This document shows positions 1-7,952 of a DNA stretch of 26,669 nucleotides, piece after piece. This DNA is from a virus: positions 1-26,669 of IMG/VR virus record IMGVR_UViG_3300034418_007185. One strand, written 5' to 3'. Made by a program: the position numbers and the translations under genes. Every line of letters starts with the position of its first letter. Positions within the stretch are counted from its first letter, which is position 1. The notes beneath the pieces were generated by a model, which was given only the letters and a program-made list of their open reading frames with translations, was not told the origin of the DNA and searched no databases.

Positions 1-19
1 CGAAACTCTCAGGAAGTAC

Positions 20-1765
20 CTACGCCCCAAATTCCGCATAGCTCTTTTTGACGATTAGCTCACCAACCAGCATCGTGATGATGTTGCCGCTAGCCAGTGT
101 CGCTTGCACGTCGTACTTGTATCGTCCGCTCGTGATCTCTGTCTCTTCGTTGGTCAGTTGCATGTTAAATTGCTGCGTGCCTGTAGCCTGCGTGACGGTC
201 AGCGTCTTTCGCAGGATGTCATTCTGGTTGATCGCTGTTAGCACAACAGTCGCGCCGCTAAGGTCTGGCCATTGGTCAGCAGTCGCACCAGTCCAGATGA
301 TCGAGCGTCCATCTGCACTGTTGTAATCGTCACCGCGAACTATCGTGACAGTCGTACCGTCACTAGCTACTGGGCTGCTAATAGTAACATCTGCGCCACC
401 GATGCCTGCCACTACCGCCGCTGCGATTGCGGCTTCGTCAACGTCGGCAACCGCCGTAGCATCGACTGAACCAGGTACAGTAAACGTAAGCTCGTCTGTC
501 TTAACCTTGATCGCGTCCACGATGCCGTCGATAGTATCAACGCTTGCCTGTGTCGAGAGGGCTGAGACATCAGCTTTGAATGCGTCCTCGTTGCTTCCAT
601 CTGTGAAGTACGCATAGATCTCAGAGATCGGATCGGTATGATCCGGCACGACGATGAACTCATCAGAACTCGATGGAGCAGAGGTTAGTGCCTCCTGCAA
701 TGTGATGCGTCCGTTAGTCGAATTGTAAGTTGCAATCGGTCGAGCTTCACCAGCAAGCGTTCCACTTGTGAACAACAACAGTAGATGATTGTAAGCACCC
801 GTCACAGCCGTCAGGTTAGTATCAAAAGCCGATGCAGTTGGTGTACCACTGACTTCACCATCGGTAAGTTGTGTAGCTTTGAGTGATTGCCAGAAAGCAC
901 GCTCGATTGTACCAGCAGTTCCCTTTGTCAGTGTATAGGCAAGGAACGCTGCACCGATGGCATCATTGGCCGCAGATGATAGTGCGTAGCCTGTCTTGTC
1001 ATTATTGGTGCTGACGATGACCTGATCTGTGGCCGGATCAAAGTCATTCAAGGCCGCGATTGATGCAGGGATCGTTGTTCCAATATCAACCAAGATCGCT
1101 GCGATGCTTGCGTTATCAGGTGCAACGGTATTGGCTCCATCCGTTCCTCGCATGTCGCTATTGGTTGTCGTTGTAGCGACCAGAGTCACATTGCTGACTG
1201 CACCGCCGGATGTGGTAATAGCGCCACCGCTAACAATGGCTGATGCTGCAATATCATTAAGTGCATCGAGCGTTGTCTTGGTTCCGCTGATGCTGTAGCC
1301 GGTCTTGTCGTTGTTGGTCGATACCGTTACCTGATCGCTTGCAGAATTGAATGTTGATCTGGTGCTGATCGCTGCGTCAAGGTTTGATAAGCCAGCATCT
1401 GTAGCGTCTCGGAGATCGACGTCAAGCAAACTAATCCGCACTACTTTGTCGATCACGCCGCTTGCATTTAGCGTTGTAGTAACTGCGTTCACTCCGGTTG
1501 CTAATGCTGCGTCTGGCAAGTGCAACTGGTATAGACCTGGACAGTTTGTAGCGTCAACCTCGCACCACTTTCCACTGCTGTAAGCATCGCCTGCCGTGCC
1601 TGATGCAAGAGTGATGGCTGTTCTTGTCGAACCTTCACGCACATAACTTGCAGTCACATCAGTATAGGCAACCGCTGTCTTTCCTGCACCAGTTGTACTG
1701 TCACGCAAGATAACCTCGATGATTTTCGAGGATGTGCCTTTGAGAATTGTATGATCGAAACTCAT
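20..1765 (-). CDS. Tail fibre-like protein with internal repeats
   Basis: A 581-residue, Ala/Thr/Ser/Asp-rich protein with no enzymatic motif, typical in composition of phage tail fibres. The N-terminal ~120 residues form one compact region (probable virion-attachment or baseplate domain). Two copies of a motif containing VSTNNDKTGY lie near residues 144-160 and 247-263, in a low-complexity beta-rich middle. The last ~125 residues (from about 458) look like an immunoglobulin-like or BppU-type N-terminal fold placed C-terminally, with alternating beta strands. It is the last gene of the window's operon and follows the beta-helix protein by 4 nt. Start is ATG at 1765; the stop lies inside the window. 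Fibre role is inferred from composition, repeats and position; the receptor is unknown. Confidence 0.65.
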   Translation of the reverse strand: MSFDHTILKGTSSKIIEVILRDSTTGAGKTAVAYTDVTASYVREGSTRTAITLASGTAGDAYSSGKWCEVDATNCPGLYQLHLPDAALATGVNAVTTTLNASGVIDKVVRISLLDVDLRDATDAGLSNLDAAISTRSTFNSASDQVTVSTNNDKTGYSISGTKTTLDALNDIAASAIVSGGAITTSGGAVSNVTLVATTTTNSDMRGTDGANTVAPDNASIAAILVDIGTTIPASIAALNDFDPATDQVIVSTNNDKTGYALSSAANDAIGAAFLAYTLTKGTAGTIERAFWQSLKATQLTDGEVSGTPTASAFDTNLTAVTGAYNHLLLLFTSGTLAGEARPIATYNSTNGRITLQEALTSAPSSSDEFIVVPDHTDPISEIYAYFTDGSNEDAFKADVSALSTQASVDTIDGIVDAIKVKTDELTFTVPGSVDATAVADVDEAAIAAAVVAGIGGADVTISSPVASDGTTVTIVRGDDYNSADGRSIIWTGATADQWPDLSGATVVLTAINQNDILRKTLTVTQATGTQQFNMQLTNEETEITSGRYKYDVQATLASGNIITMLVGELIVKKSYAEFGA

Positions 1766-1769
1766 TCGC

Positions 1770-3182
1770 TTATTCCTCGATTACTATTACGTTGCCGCCG
1801 CCGCCTGATGGGTCTTGGTGCTGGATTGCTCCGATGTCTGCATAGTTTGCCGTTCCGCTATAGCCGGGAATGTTTGCATATACGTCCACGCTTCTTGCGG
1901 CAGATCCGGCAACCAACGCATAGTTTCCGTTTGCTGAATCCTCGAATGGGTCAGTCGCAATCAAAATATCATTAGATCCACCCGTGTAATTAGCATAGTT
2001 TGCGGTGTTGTTGTAGAAAGCGTTGCGATCTGCCCATGCTGTATTGCCCAAATTGGTGTGAGCAGATGGTGTTTGGATACCAGTTGAGCAATTTGCTAAT
2101 AGGTTGAACTTTATTAAGTGTTCATAATTGTCCGATCTGATTCCAATATTGCATCCGACGAGTGTATTTTTTCTAGCCATAGCTTTATGCTCAGAGAGTG
2201 TTCCGCCAAGCAATATTCCGATGCTGCCGCCGATTATCAGGTTTCCGGCTACCATTCCAAAAACATTGCTTATCTGAGCAGCCCTTACACCAGTTGCACT
2301 TGAAGATAATTCAAAAACTGAGTCTACGCAGAAATCGTTGTATTGGTAAAAATTGACGCAGGTGTAATTCGCGTCTGCTCCTGAGTTTTTGAAATAACAA
2401 CCAGACGCACATGCCCAAATTAAATTGCACGCCTTACCATTAGCATCAATAACACAATCAGATAAAAGCAATGTACGCCTACCTTGCAGTCCCCCGTTTA
2501 CAATTCCGTATGCTGCGTTGCCAGTAGACGAGGACGAAAACTTACAGTTGCTGATCGTCCAGTGGCTTATCTGGTTAAACGTCACCTGATCTGTTGGGCT
2601 ACCAGAAATGTGAGGTAATCCGTTGTAACCCACTACCTTTATTAACGCTGTGGTTGTACCGGAAGGAAATATTCTGTATCTCGTAAAATTATAGTCAACG
2701 GAAACAGGATCATTTGACCCACTACCCCTGATGTTTATTTGATTTCCTGCTAGTAATGGTGTGGTGCAGGAATTCCCTAAACTGGTTGCGTCGTTGCTTA
2801 GTGTCGTCTCTATATTTCCCCACGCACCGCCCAGCTTTCCAGCACCACCGCTAAGACCGCCACCACCGTTGTCGCAAGCCCTGTCAATCGTGACTGTGTT
2901 CGCATCGGTAAAACCAATGACAAAATAATAACCAGCGGTAGCATTAGTACCTGATCGCAACTTGACGCAGTTGCCGATCATTGCGGCAGTAAATCCGCCA
3001 GTTGCAGACGTAAGCGTGGTAGAGCCAGCACTAGCGGTAGCAAGATCAGTTAAATCTAATTGTGCGGTGGCTTGGTCACTGTAATTGGTTCCTGCACCAG
3101 AAATGCCAGAATCAAATCCGCCACCATTATCGTCATTGCCATCGGTTCTAATCCACCACTGAGCGGTCGCTTGAACTGTCAT
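1770..3182 (-). CDS. Right-handed beta-helix protein, probable tail spike or appendage
   Basis: 470 residues, no signal peptide. The middle (about residues 150-400) has short repeating segments rich in N, G, S, I and V, such as HWTISNCKF, GNLIIGGSIGILLGG and KNTLVGCNIGI, the pattern of pectate-lyase-like parallel beta-helices. The end, near the sequence YADIGAIQH, is typical of beta-helix proteins, followed by a Gly-rich tail ending VIVIEE. Parallel beta-helices are common in phage tail spikes that bind or degrade surface polysaccharide. No catalytic acid pair can be assigned by eye, so depolymerase activity is not claimed. ATG immediately follows the stop of the upstream gene, implying translational coupling. 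A virion role is inferred from neighbours. Confidence 0.65.
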   Translation of the reverse strand: MTVQATAQWWIRTDGNDDNGGGFDSGISGAGTNYSDQATAQLDLTDLATASAGSTTLTSATGGFTAAMIGNCVKLRSGTNATAGYYFVIGFTDANTVTIDRACDNGGGGLSGGAGKLGGAWGNIETTLSNDATSLGNSCTTPLLAGNQINIRGSGSNDPVSVDYNFTRYRIFPSGTTTALIKVVGYNGLPHISGSPTDQVTFNQISHWTISNCKFSSSSTGNAAYGIVNGGLQGRRTLLLSDCVIDANGKACNLIWACASGCYFKNSGADANYTCVNFYQYNDFCVDSVFELSSSATGVRAAQISNVFGMVAGNLIIGGSIGILLGGTLSEHKAMARKNTLVGCNIGIRSDNYEHLIKFNLLANCSTGIQTPSAHTNLGNTAWADRNAFYNNTANYANYTGGSNDILIATDPFEDSANGNYALVAGSAARSVDVYANIPGYSGTANYADIGAIQHQDPSGGGGNVIVIEE

Positions 3183-3761
3183 CTATATACCCGCCTTAAT
3201 GCTCGCACGCACTTGATCCGCAGTGGAAACGCCATCGCTGATTGCCGGATTGATCCAAGTGTTCTCGATCTCCGCTTGTAATGCGATGATCTCGCTTTGT
3301 CGCTGTTGGTTCGCTAGATCCGCAGCGTGCTGATTGCGACTTGCAACGATGTCAGCTTCCACTGTTCCAGCGTATGGTTTACCACCACCGAGAGAAATCA
3401 ACTGGTTGCAAGCCGGTTGCATTTCCGCTGGCAGATCATCCATGACCATCGCCACTTGCGAGCTTCTTGGATACTCGTGCGAGTTGACATTCTCGCCACG
3501 ACCGAAAACGTGGCTGATATACCAGCCAGTCAGAGACTTTAAAACTGGATCTGCCATCGCTTGATAGTGAGCAATCAAAGATCCTTCACGCTGTCCGCTT
3601 ACTGGATCTTCTCGCACCAACTGCTGTTCTTCCAGCACGAGCTTTGAGTCGTAGCATGGCATCGGTCGAAGCGTCTGGTTCGCGATGCTGTATGCAATCT
3701 CTGCATCTGTTAGTCCTTGAGCTTCCAGCGGCTCAACTTGTCTCAGGTAGTCGATGCTCAT
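3183..3761 (-). CDS. Hypothetical protein of the fibre/lysis region
   Basis: 192 residues, soluble, no transmembrane segment. The N-terminus has an LTDAEIA helix resembling a helix-turn-helix segment. The centre (about 75-140) contains GSLIAHYQ, GWYISHVFGRGENVNSHE and LISLGGGKPYAG, which look conserved and glycine-rich. The C-terminus from about 140 is a Gln/Ala-rich helix. I do not recognise the family with confidence. It overlaps the holin-like gene upstream by 4 nt (ATGA), and its stop touches the start of the beta-helix gene, so all three are translated as a unit. A tail-fibre accessory or structural role is possible but only by position. Confidence 0.6.
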   Translation of the reverse strand: MSIDYLRQVEPLEAQGLTDAEIAYSIANQTLRPMPCYDSKLVLEEQQLVREDPVSGQREGSLIAHYQAMADPVLKSLTGWYISHVFGRGENVNSHEYPRSSQVAMVMDDLPAEMQPACNQLISLGGGKPYAGTVEADIVASRNQHAADLANQQRQSEIIALQAEIENTWINPAISDGVSTADQVRASIKAGI

Positions 3762-3994
3762 TTAATGTTCCTTAGTTCTTCTGCTGATGGGTCGATCTTC
3801 AATACAGCTTGCCACAAGCTCCTGCGGTCATCCTTGCACTCAGCAAGCTCACGACTGATCTTGTCGTTTACGTCTTTTTGCAGCGTAAACTGACTGCGGT
3901 ACAGGTGAACAACGGCTGTCGATAAAGCACCCATGCCTCCGACAAGTGCTGTCGTTACGGTCATGGGGTCGAGGTTAGCGAGGATGCTTTCCAT
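3758..3994 (-). CDS. Small membrane protein, holin-like candidate
   Basis: 78 residues with one hydrophobic segment at about 11-31 (TVTTALVGGMGALSTAVVHLY), followed by a charged, probably coiled-coil C-terminal region (40-78). The N-terminus has few charges. This single-pass plus coiled-coil layout occurs in short phage holins and in small lysis accessory proteins. It lies 2 nt downstream of a secreted small protein and close to the papain-like peptidase, which favours lysis. Holins have no diagnostic motif, so the assignment rests on size, topology and position; an anchoring subunit for another lysis protein is an alternative. Confidence 0.5.
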   Translation of the reverse strand: MESILANLDPMTVTTALVGGMGALSTAVVHLYRSQFTLQKDVNDKISRELAECKDDRRSLWQAVLKIDPSAEELRNIK

Positions 3995-3996
3995 TT

Positions 3997-4236
3997 CTAT
4001 TTCTTCCGCAGTCGCAATTTGCCAATGAGTGTTCGGACGGGTTTACTCGGTTCTTCGCTTACGAGTCGCTCGACTTTGCATTTTTCATCGGAGACTTTTA
4101 CCTCTCGCACTCGTTCGATCTGCTTCTCAACACTGCGGATCACCTGACGCTCTGCCGGCTTGCCTGGCGTCGCTTCTGTATCGAACGGAAAGAACATGGC
4201 CGCAATCAATGCAACCAGAATGATGTTCACTTTCAT
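3997..4236 (-). CDS. Small secreted or membrane-anchored protein
   Basis: 79 residues. The N-terminus is a textbook signal sequence: Lys2, hydrophobic core at about 4-17, then DTEATPG with a plausible signal-peptidase I site after TEA. An uncleaved anchor is also possible. The mature part is very basic and charged (KPAERQVIRSVEKQIERVREV) with one Cys near residue 53; no lipobox is present. It overlaps the peptidase gene by 4 nt (ATGA) and precedes the holin-like gene. A spanin-like or envelope-acting lysis accessory is a reasonable idea from topology and position but is not shown by any motif. Confidence 0.5.
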   Translation of the reverse strand: MKVNIILVALIAAMFFPFDTEATPGKPAERQVIRSVEKQIERVREVKVSDEKCKVERLVSEEPSKPVRTLIGKLRLRKK

Positions 4237-4973
4237 GCCTCTGCTCTCGCTAATACGTGACGGATCGCGACCGCTTCGTATGGTGTCGCTTTGTTTCCCC
4301 AGAGAATTCCATAGCCACCTGACTCGCCACCCGATGAATACCGAGTACTCCAGCTATTAGCGATGATCAGACCGAGCTGTCTTGACTTGTCCAGGACGCA
4401 TCCAACCGCAAGCACCGCATGACGCCACCAGGAAAGAGCGATTGCCACCGCACATGGCTGTTTTCCAATTAGGGCAGAGACCACGCCTTCAATGTCATTC
4501 CGGCCCAGCTCCTCGAACTCGGCCATTCTGTGCTTGTCAGCGTTTTGCTGCTGCTCTTCCGTCCAACGCCGCATCTTTTTGAACTCAGCAAGAACGCTTT
4601 GCTCCGGCACGCCGTATTCTTGGATGTACTTGCAAGCCTCACCGATAAATCCGCCTCGGTTCGCTCCGTTCTTTCCTCGGTATGCTGTCGCGTAGGCATT
4701 TAGATCGACATCGCCAACGCCTTGCCTAGCGTAAGCGTTTTTAAGTCCTGCCACCACAGAATAACACCAGCAATAATTCGTCGACTTTTGAGACATGATC
4801 GAGCAGTATCGCTTGTGCCAATGCACCGGCTGAGACTGCATTTCGTTCATGTAGTCGATCCGCTCTTTCCATTCGTACATCGGAACGCGATCGCCGCTGA
4901 ACTCGCGGTAGAAGCTGAACTCTTTGTGGCTTTCGTAGTCTCGAAGCTCGTAGCCAGTACCCTCACCATCCAT
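4233..4973 (-). CDS. Papain-like (C1-type) cysteine peptidase
   Basis: 246 residues. The papain signature is visible in order: Gln62 (oxyanion hole) before the active-site motif YCWCYS with Cys68-Trp69, then RHAVLAVG with His185, and IIANSW with Asn206-Ser207-Trp208, followed by the Gly-rich GGYGILWG that matches the papain NSWG...G-Y pattern. These give a complete Cys68/His185/Asn206 triad. There is no signal peptide and no obvious inhibitory propeptide beyond the ~55 N-terminal residues. It overlaps the upstream three-TM gene by 11 nt and the downstream secreted protein by 4 nt. Papain-fold enzymes cut peptide bonds; the substrate may be host-envelope protein, peptidoglycan stem peptide or a phage structural protein. 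Endolysin function is inferred from position only. Confidence 0.75.
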   Translation of the reverse strand: MDGEGTGYELRDYESHKEFSFYREFSGDRVPMYEWKERIDYMNEMQSQPVHWHKRYCSIMSQKSTNYCWCYSVVAGLKNAYARQGVGDVDLNAYATAYRGKNGANRGGFIGEACKYIQEYGVPEQSVLAEFKKMRRWTEEQQQNADKHRMAEFEELGRNDIEGVVSALIGKQPCAVAIALSWWRHAVLAVGCVLDKSRQLGLIIANSWSTRYSSGGESGGYGILWGNKATPYEAVAIRHVLARAEA

Positions 4974-5715
4974 TCGCGATTGCCTCCATTTCCGAGAGGC
5001 TCGCTGGAATGTCCAGCACTTCTACCGATCCATCTCGACCGTAAATGATTAGCGAGTTTGCGCCATCGGGTGCCGCTTGCATTGCCTGGCCAACCCAAGG
5101 CTCCGCTGCCTCGCGTTCTTGCATGGATGAATACATCCGACGCTCGATCCCTTTGGATCGCATAAGTTCCTCGACAACGATGGACGAAGAAACGGCAAGT
5201 TGGCCATCCGTGGCCGATGCAGGATCGACTGAGAAAAGAATAGCCGCTGGTTTGTCTTGAACGACGTCAACGCGGTCGGGTATCGCATCGATCAGTACGT
5301 TCCACAGCGACTCAAGTTGTCCGCCAGTCCACAGCATCCACGAGAGGAGGATAACTGCGAGCGGACGCCAATCCCACTGCTCACCGTTTGGGGAGGAATC
5401 GTCTTTTTTGCTTATCGAGTCACGAGCTGACTGGATAAATGCTTTGAGTTGCTTGGCTGCCCAGGTAAACATCGTTTCGACGTGTGGTAGGACGCCAGTG
5501 ACGATGGCGATCGTCGCGATTCCCACCATTTCCAAGAATGACAGCACGAGTGATCCGAGCGTGATCCACAGTTGGCTGTTGCTGTAGCCTTCGGAGTCGT
5601 CGCGGCCATTTAAAAACCAATCGAACCAGCCGTCACGCCAGAGCGAAAACGCAAAATACAGCGTCGCAGCACCAATGATGATATTAAACGTCCGGTTATT
5701 GGTCAGCTTACTCAT
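4963..5715 (-). CDS. Three-TM membrane protein with soluble C-terminal domain
   Basis: 250 residues. Three hydrophobic segments lie at about 10-26, 48-76 and 116-131. A charged loop (around 98-113) separates the second and third segments. The C-terminal ~105 residues (145-250) form a soluble alpha/beta-looking domain with VDVVQDKPAAILFSVDP, a helical ERRMYSSMQEREAAEPWVG and a beta-rich SLIIYGRDGSVEVLDIP. Three TM segments plus proximity to the peptidase are compatible with a holin or envelope protein, but the large C-terminal domain is unusual for holins. Overlaps the upstream small membrane gene by 8 nt. No family recognised; function open. Confidence 0.6.
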   Translation of the reverse strand: MSKLTNNRTFNIIIGAATLYFAFSLWRDGWFDWFLNGRDDSEGYSNSQLWITLGSLVLSFLEMVGIATIAIVTGVLPHVETMFTWAAKQLKAFIQSARDSISKKDDSSPNGEQWDWRPLAVILLSWMLWTGGQLESLWNVLIDAIPDRVDVVQDKPAAILFSVDPASATDGQLAVSSSIVVEELMRSKGIERRMYSSMQEREAAEPWVGQAMQAAPDGANSLIIYGRDGSVEVLDIPASLSEMEAIANGW

Positions 5716-5992
5716 CGCCGTCCTCGCTTACCGAGAACAGACGCTTTTCGATCCACTTTTCCAATAACTTGATGGCGATCCTTGTCATCAGAGAAATGAT
5801 GATCGTTTCCCAGCCAAAACCTACTTTTCCGCCACGCATTGCTCGATGGCTTCGGATGCGTTCACGCACTCGCTCTTTGGCAATGTCCAGGCGTGCCTGC
5901 GGAGGACGTGAATTATCCTCGCTGTTTATCTCGTTCCATACGCGAGCAGCGATGCGTCTTGCACTTCGCTTATCTTCTGATCCGAGAAACAT
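5708..5992 (-). CDS. Small basic protein with C-terminal membrane segment
   Basis: 94 residues when started at the ATG at 5992, which has a GGGG-type ribosome site about 6 nt upstream (CGGGGTGTTTA before ATG). An upstream GTG at 6022 is possible but has no good site. The N-terminal ~55 residues are highly charged, Arg-rich and helical (RSARRIAARVWNEI, DIAKERVRERIRSHR). A short hydrophobic stretch, WETIIISLMTRIAIKLL, follows near residues 61-77, then a charged tail. It heads the lysis-like gene group and overlaps the three-TM gene by 8 nt. A tail-anchored membrane protein is likely; function is unknown. Confidence 0.5.
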   Translation of the reverse strand: MFLGSEDKRSARRIAARVWNEINSEDNSRPPQARLDIAKERVRERIRSHRAMRGGKVGFGWETIIISLMTRIAIKLLEKWIEKRLFSVSEDGDE

Positions 5993-6093
5993 TAAACACC
6001 CCGACTTTGTGGCTCGTATCACCTAAGTTTCCGGCGTGCTTTTTTTGTGTCAAATAGATGGTTTGCTCGGTTTGCTACGTTTGCGGGTTGCCG

Positions 6094-6423
6094 CTAATTT
6101 TTTCCAATGACATACTGATCCAGCAAGTCGATCAGTTCTGGATTGTCTGCAAGTAGCATCAGCAGCAAAGGAGCGAGCCGGCTGACGTGATCTTCCTCGT
6201 CGTCCTTCGATGAGAAGCCGGCAACAGCCCAGAGAGCGTGCAGGCACTCGTGAATGACAGTCTCGACCACTTGCGACGCGTTCTGGTCGCAGTTGATCCG
6301 CATGGTCGCGTGCCGGTAGCAGAACAGACCATCCGCACCGATGCTGTCCGCTTCCTTCTGGTCGATCGAGATTACCTTGATGCTCAGATGACCAATTTTG
6401 ATACGCTCTGGAATGGTGATCAT
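6094..6423 (-). CDS. HExxH zinc peptidase-like phage protein
   Basis: 109 residues with the zinc-peptidase motif HECLH at His58-Glu59-Cys60-Leu61-His62 inside TVIHECLHALW, and acidic residues at about 75-77 (DDEEDH) that could supply the third ligand. The following VSRLAPLLLMLLADNPELIDLL helix matches small phage proteins of this type that I recall. The N-terminal half is beta-rich (KIGHLSIKVISI, ATMRINCDQNA). The gene follows the metallophosphoesterase by 51 nt with no clear Shine-Dalgarno site at the ATG. The substrate is unknown. Similar small gluzincin-like proteins occur in many phages, where some may simply bind zinc. Family call is good, activity is inferred. Confidence 0.65.
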   Translation of the reverse strand: MITIPERIKIGHLSIKVISIDQKEADSIGADGLFCYRHATMRINCDQNASQVVETVIHECLHALWAVAGFSSKDDEEDHVSRLAPLLLMLLADNPELIDLLDQYVIGKN

Positions 6424-6474
6424 TTGACGGCTCGGCTTCGAGTGATGCTTTAAGGTATTACGGGGTAGCCGTGG

Positions 6475-7491
6475 TCATGTCGCGAATACTTCGCCGTCGT
6501 GAATGATCATGTTCTGTACCTGGTAGTTTCCACGATCGCCGACAGTGACGATGGCAAAGCCGTGATTCCACCTATTGATAGTCGCGTACTCTGGCTTGAG
6601 ATCGCAGAGACATCCCAGCGAGTAGCATGGCACCAGACGCTCGTCGATTCCGGTTGTCTCAACGTGTGTACTCGTTCGATGCCAGTGGCCCACCATCGCA
6701 GTTCCAGCTACCCGAAGATAAACACCTCGACCGATGTTGACCGGATCGGTGAGTCCCCTGGGCAGTTCGTGGCCATGTAGCAATGGGAGCTTGCCGAGAT
6801 GGTATTCCTGCTTGGACTGAATGAATTTCCACTTGTGTTCTTTGAGCGGCAGAATCCGATCAAGTCGAAAGTCCTCGATTCCGACCAACGCTGGAGCACG
6901 CTGATGCAGGTAAGCGTGATACCGATGCTCATGGTTTCCGACCTTGAACACTCGCACCGCGTCTGAGCTGAAATGCTTATTTAGCTCGCCGATCACCTCG
7001 GCTCCGATCTTTAGCTCGTCCTCTGGATTCCTGGCTCGCGGATCTTGATCCCAGCGAGACAGCCGGTAGAAGTCCATGAAATCACCATTGAGAACCAAGT
7101 GCTGGCATCCGGCGTCGATTCCCGCTTTCAGGGCCGACTCTAATGCTCGCTCGCAGTGGTATGGTACATGGAGATCCGAGAGTACGAGGTACTTACCAGG
7201 CGTGCGGATCCTGACCGGCTTCTGGACTTGTTTGAGCCCCTTCGGGAAGCTGATGGACTTTTGCTTTCCGTGTTCTCGGAAATGCTCTTTATCAGCAATG
7301 ATTTCCTGTCGTTGCTTGCCGGATGCTCCACGCTGATACCTGATGCGACTCCTCGCGTGTTCCACAGTTGGGAACTCGTGCGGATATTGATCGTGCAGCA
7401 GCCTAGCCAGTGTCCTGGTGTCTGCTTCAGGATGATCACGCAGCAATTCTCGGACGACGTTTCTTGTGTCAGCTTGTTTTTTCTTTCCCAC
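6475..7491 (-). CDS. Calcineurin-like metallophosphoesterase
   Basis: 338 residues. All core motifs of the calcineurin-like phosphoesterase fold are present: SDLHVPYH (Asp106, His108), NGDFMD (Asp137), GNHEHR (Asn186-His187), LLHGHE (His239) and GHWHRT (His269, His271). The N-terminal ~60 residues are helical and may form a DNA-binding or adaptor domain (ELLRDHPEADTRTLARLLH, then EHARSRIRYQRG). Phage members of the family are often nucleases or nucleotide phosphatases; which applies here cannot be read. Start is GTG at 7491, chosen because AAGGAG lies 7 nt upstream. It is in the later part of the early operon, after the HTH genes. Confidence 0.85.
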   Translation of the reverse strand: MGKKKQADTRNVVRELLRDHPEADTRTLARLLHDQYPHEFPTVEHARSRIRYQRGASGKQRQEIIADKEHFREHGKQKSISFPKGLKQVQKPVRIRTPGKYLVLSDLHVPYHCERALESALKAGIDAGCQHLVLNGDFMDFYRLSRWDQDPRARNPEDELKIGAEVIGELNKHFSSDAVRVFKVGNHEHRYHAYLHQRAPALVGIEDFRLDRILPLKEHKWKFIQSKQEYHLGKLPLLHGHELPRGLTDPVNIGRGVYLRVAGTAMVGHWHRTSTHVETTGIDERLVPCYSLGCLCDLKPEYATINRWNHGFAIVTVGDRGNYQVQNMIIHDGEVFAT

Positions 7492-7536
7492 CGCGTGACT
7501 CCTTATGTCATGAGTCTCACACGGTGATGGTATCCG

Positions 7537-7764
7537 TCAATTTAATGGTTTGCTGCTTTGGTTCTCTGGGTTCTGTTGGTTCGAGTAGCGATCCCAGAAC
7601 TCGTCAACTGCTTGCTGGTCAGTCCGAATGCAAGCACGAGACCCACCTGGGACGATGTACCCACGCAGCGTTCCAGCGGTGATCCAGTTGCGAACAGTCT
7701 GCGAGCTTACCCCCAACTGTTTTGCGGCCTGTCTAGTATTGAGTGGAGTTCTATTTGCGCCCAT
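7537..7764 (-). CDS. MerR/excisionase-type helix-turn-helix protein
   Basis: 75 residues. Residues 8-45 form a MerR-type winged HTH: LNTRQAAKQLGVSSQTVRNWITAG followed by the wing GTLRGYIVPGGSRACIRTD and AVDEFWDRY. This is the layout of phage excisionases and small transcription regulators. No integrase is visible in the window, so excisionase function is not supported; a DNA-binding regulator or terminase-like small subunit role is equally possible. The ATG at 7764 lies 58 nt inside the upstream gene; no nearer start codon precedes the HTH, so the long out-of-frame overlap appears real. Confidence 0.7.
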   Translation of the reverse strand: MGANRTPLNTRQAAKQLGVSSQTVRNWITAGTLRGYIVPGGSRACIRTDQQAVDEFWDRYSNQQNPENQSSKPLN

Positions 7765-7952
7765 CGTTGCTCGATCTCCACTGCTGTCACCGGTGCATTG
7801 TTGATGACTCGCCGTGATCGCCGAGTCTGCTCAGACCATGTTTTTCGGATCTCGGCACACATAGCTTTGATCTCCTCCTGCGTCGGCTCGTGCGGAAGCC
7901 GCTCTAGTACTTGCTCACTTGTGAACGTGTGCTGATTGTAGTGCGTCATCAT
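7707..7952 (-). CDS. Small hypothetical protein of a planctomycete-like type
   Basis: 81 residues when started at ATG 7952, preceded by AAGG at 6 nt; an ATG two codons earlier sits too close to that site. The central part PTQEEIKAMCAEIRKTWSEQTRRSRR resembles a short motif I recall in many small planctomycete proteins, usually of unknown function; this is memory, not a search. The C-terminal 20 residues are encoded in the region that also encodes the start of the HTH protein in another frame. Overlaps the nuclease gene end by 38 nt. No catalytic or binding motif is visible. Confidence 0.5.
   Translation of the reverse strand: MMTHYNQHTFTSEQVLERLPHEPTQEEIKAMCAEIRKTWSEQTRRSRRVINNAPVTAVEIEQRWAQIELHSILDRPQNSWG

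Noticed and set aside
1-19. Possible further gene or terminator downstream of the tail fibre
   Set aside because: Only 19 bases remain, with no stem or start visible.
6025-6053. Promoter-like TTGACA before the lysis group
   Set aside because: The -35 is perfect but every spacing of 16-19 bp gives a poor -10 (AAACTT, AACTTA), so it is not called; an activator-dependent promoter remains possible.
7537-7764. Excisionase and hence a temperate lifestyle
   Set aside because: The fold is right but no integrase, attachment site or repressor is visible in the window, so lysogeny is not claimed.
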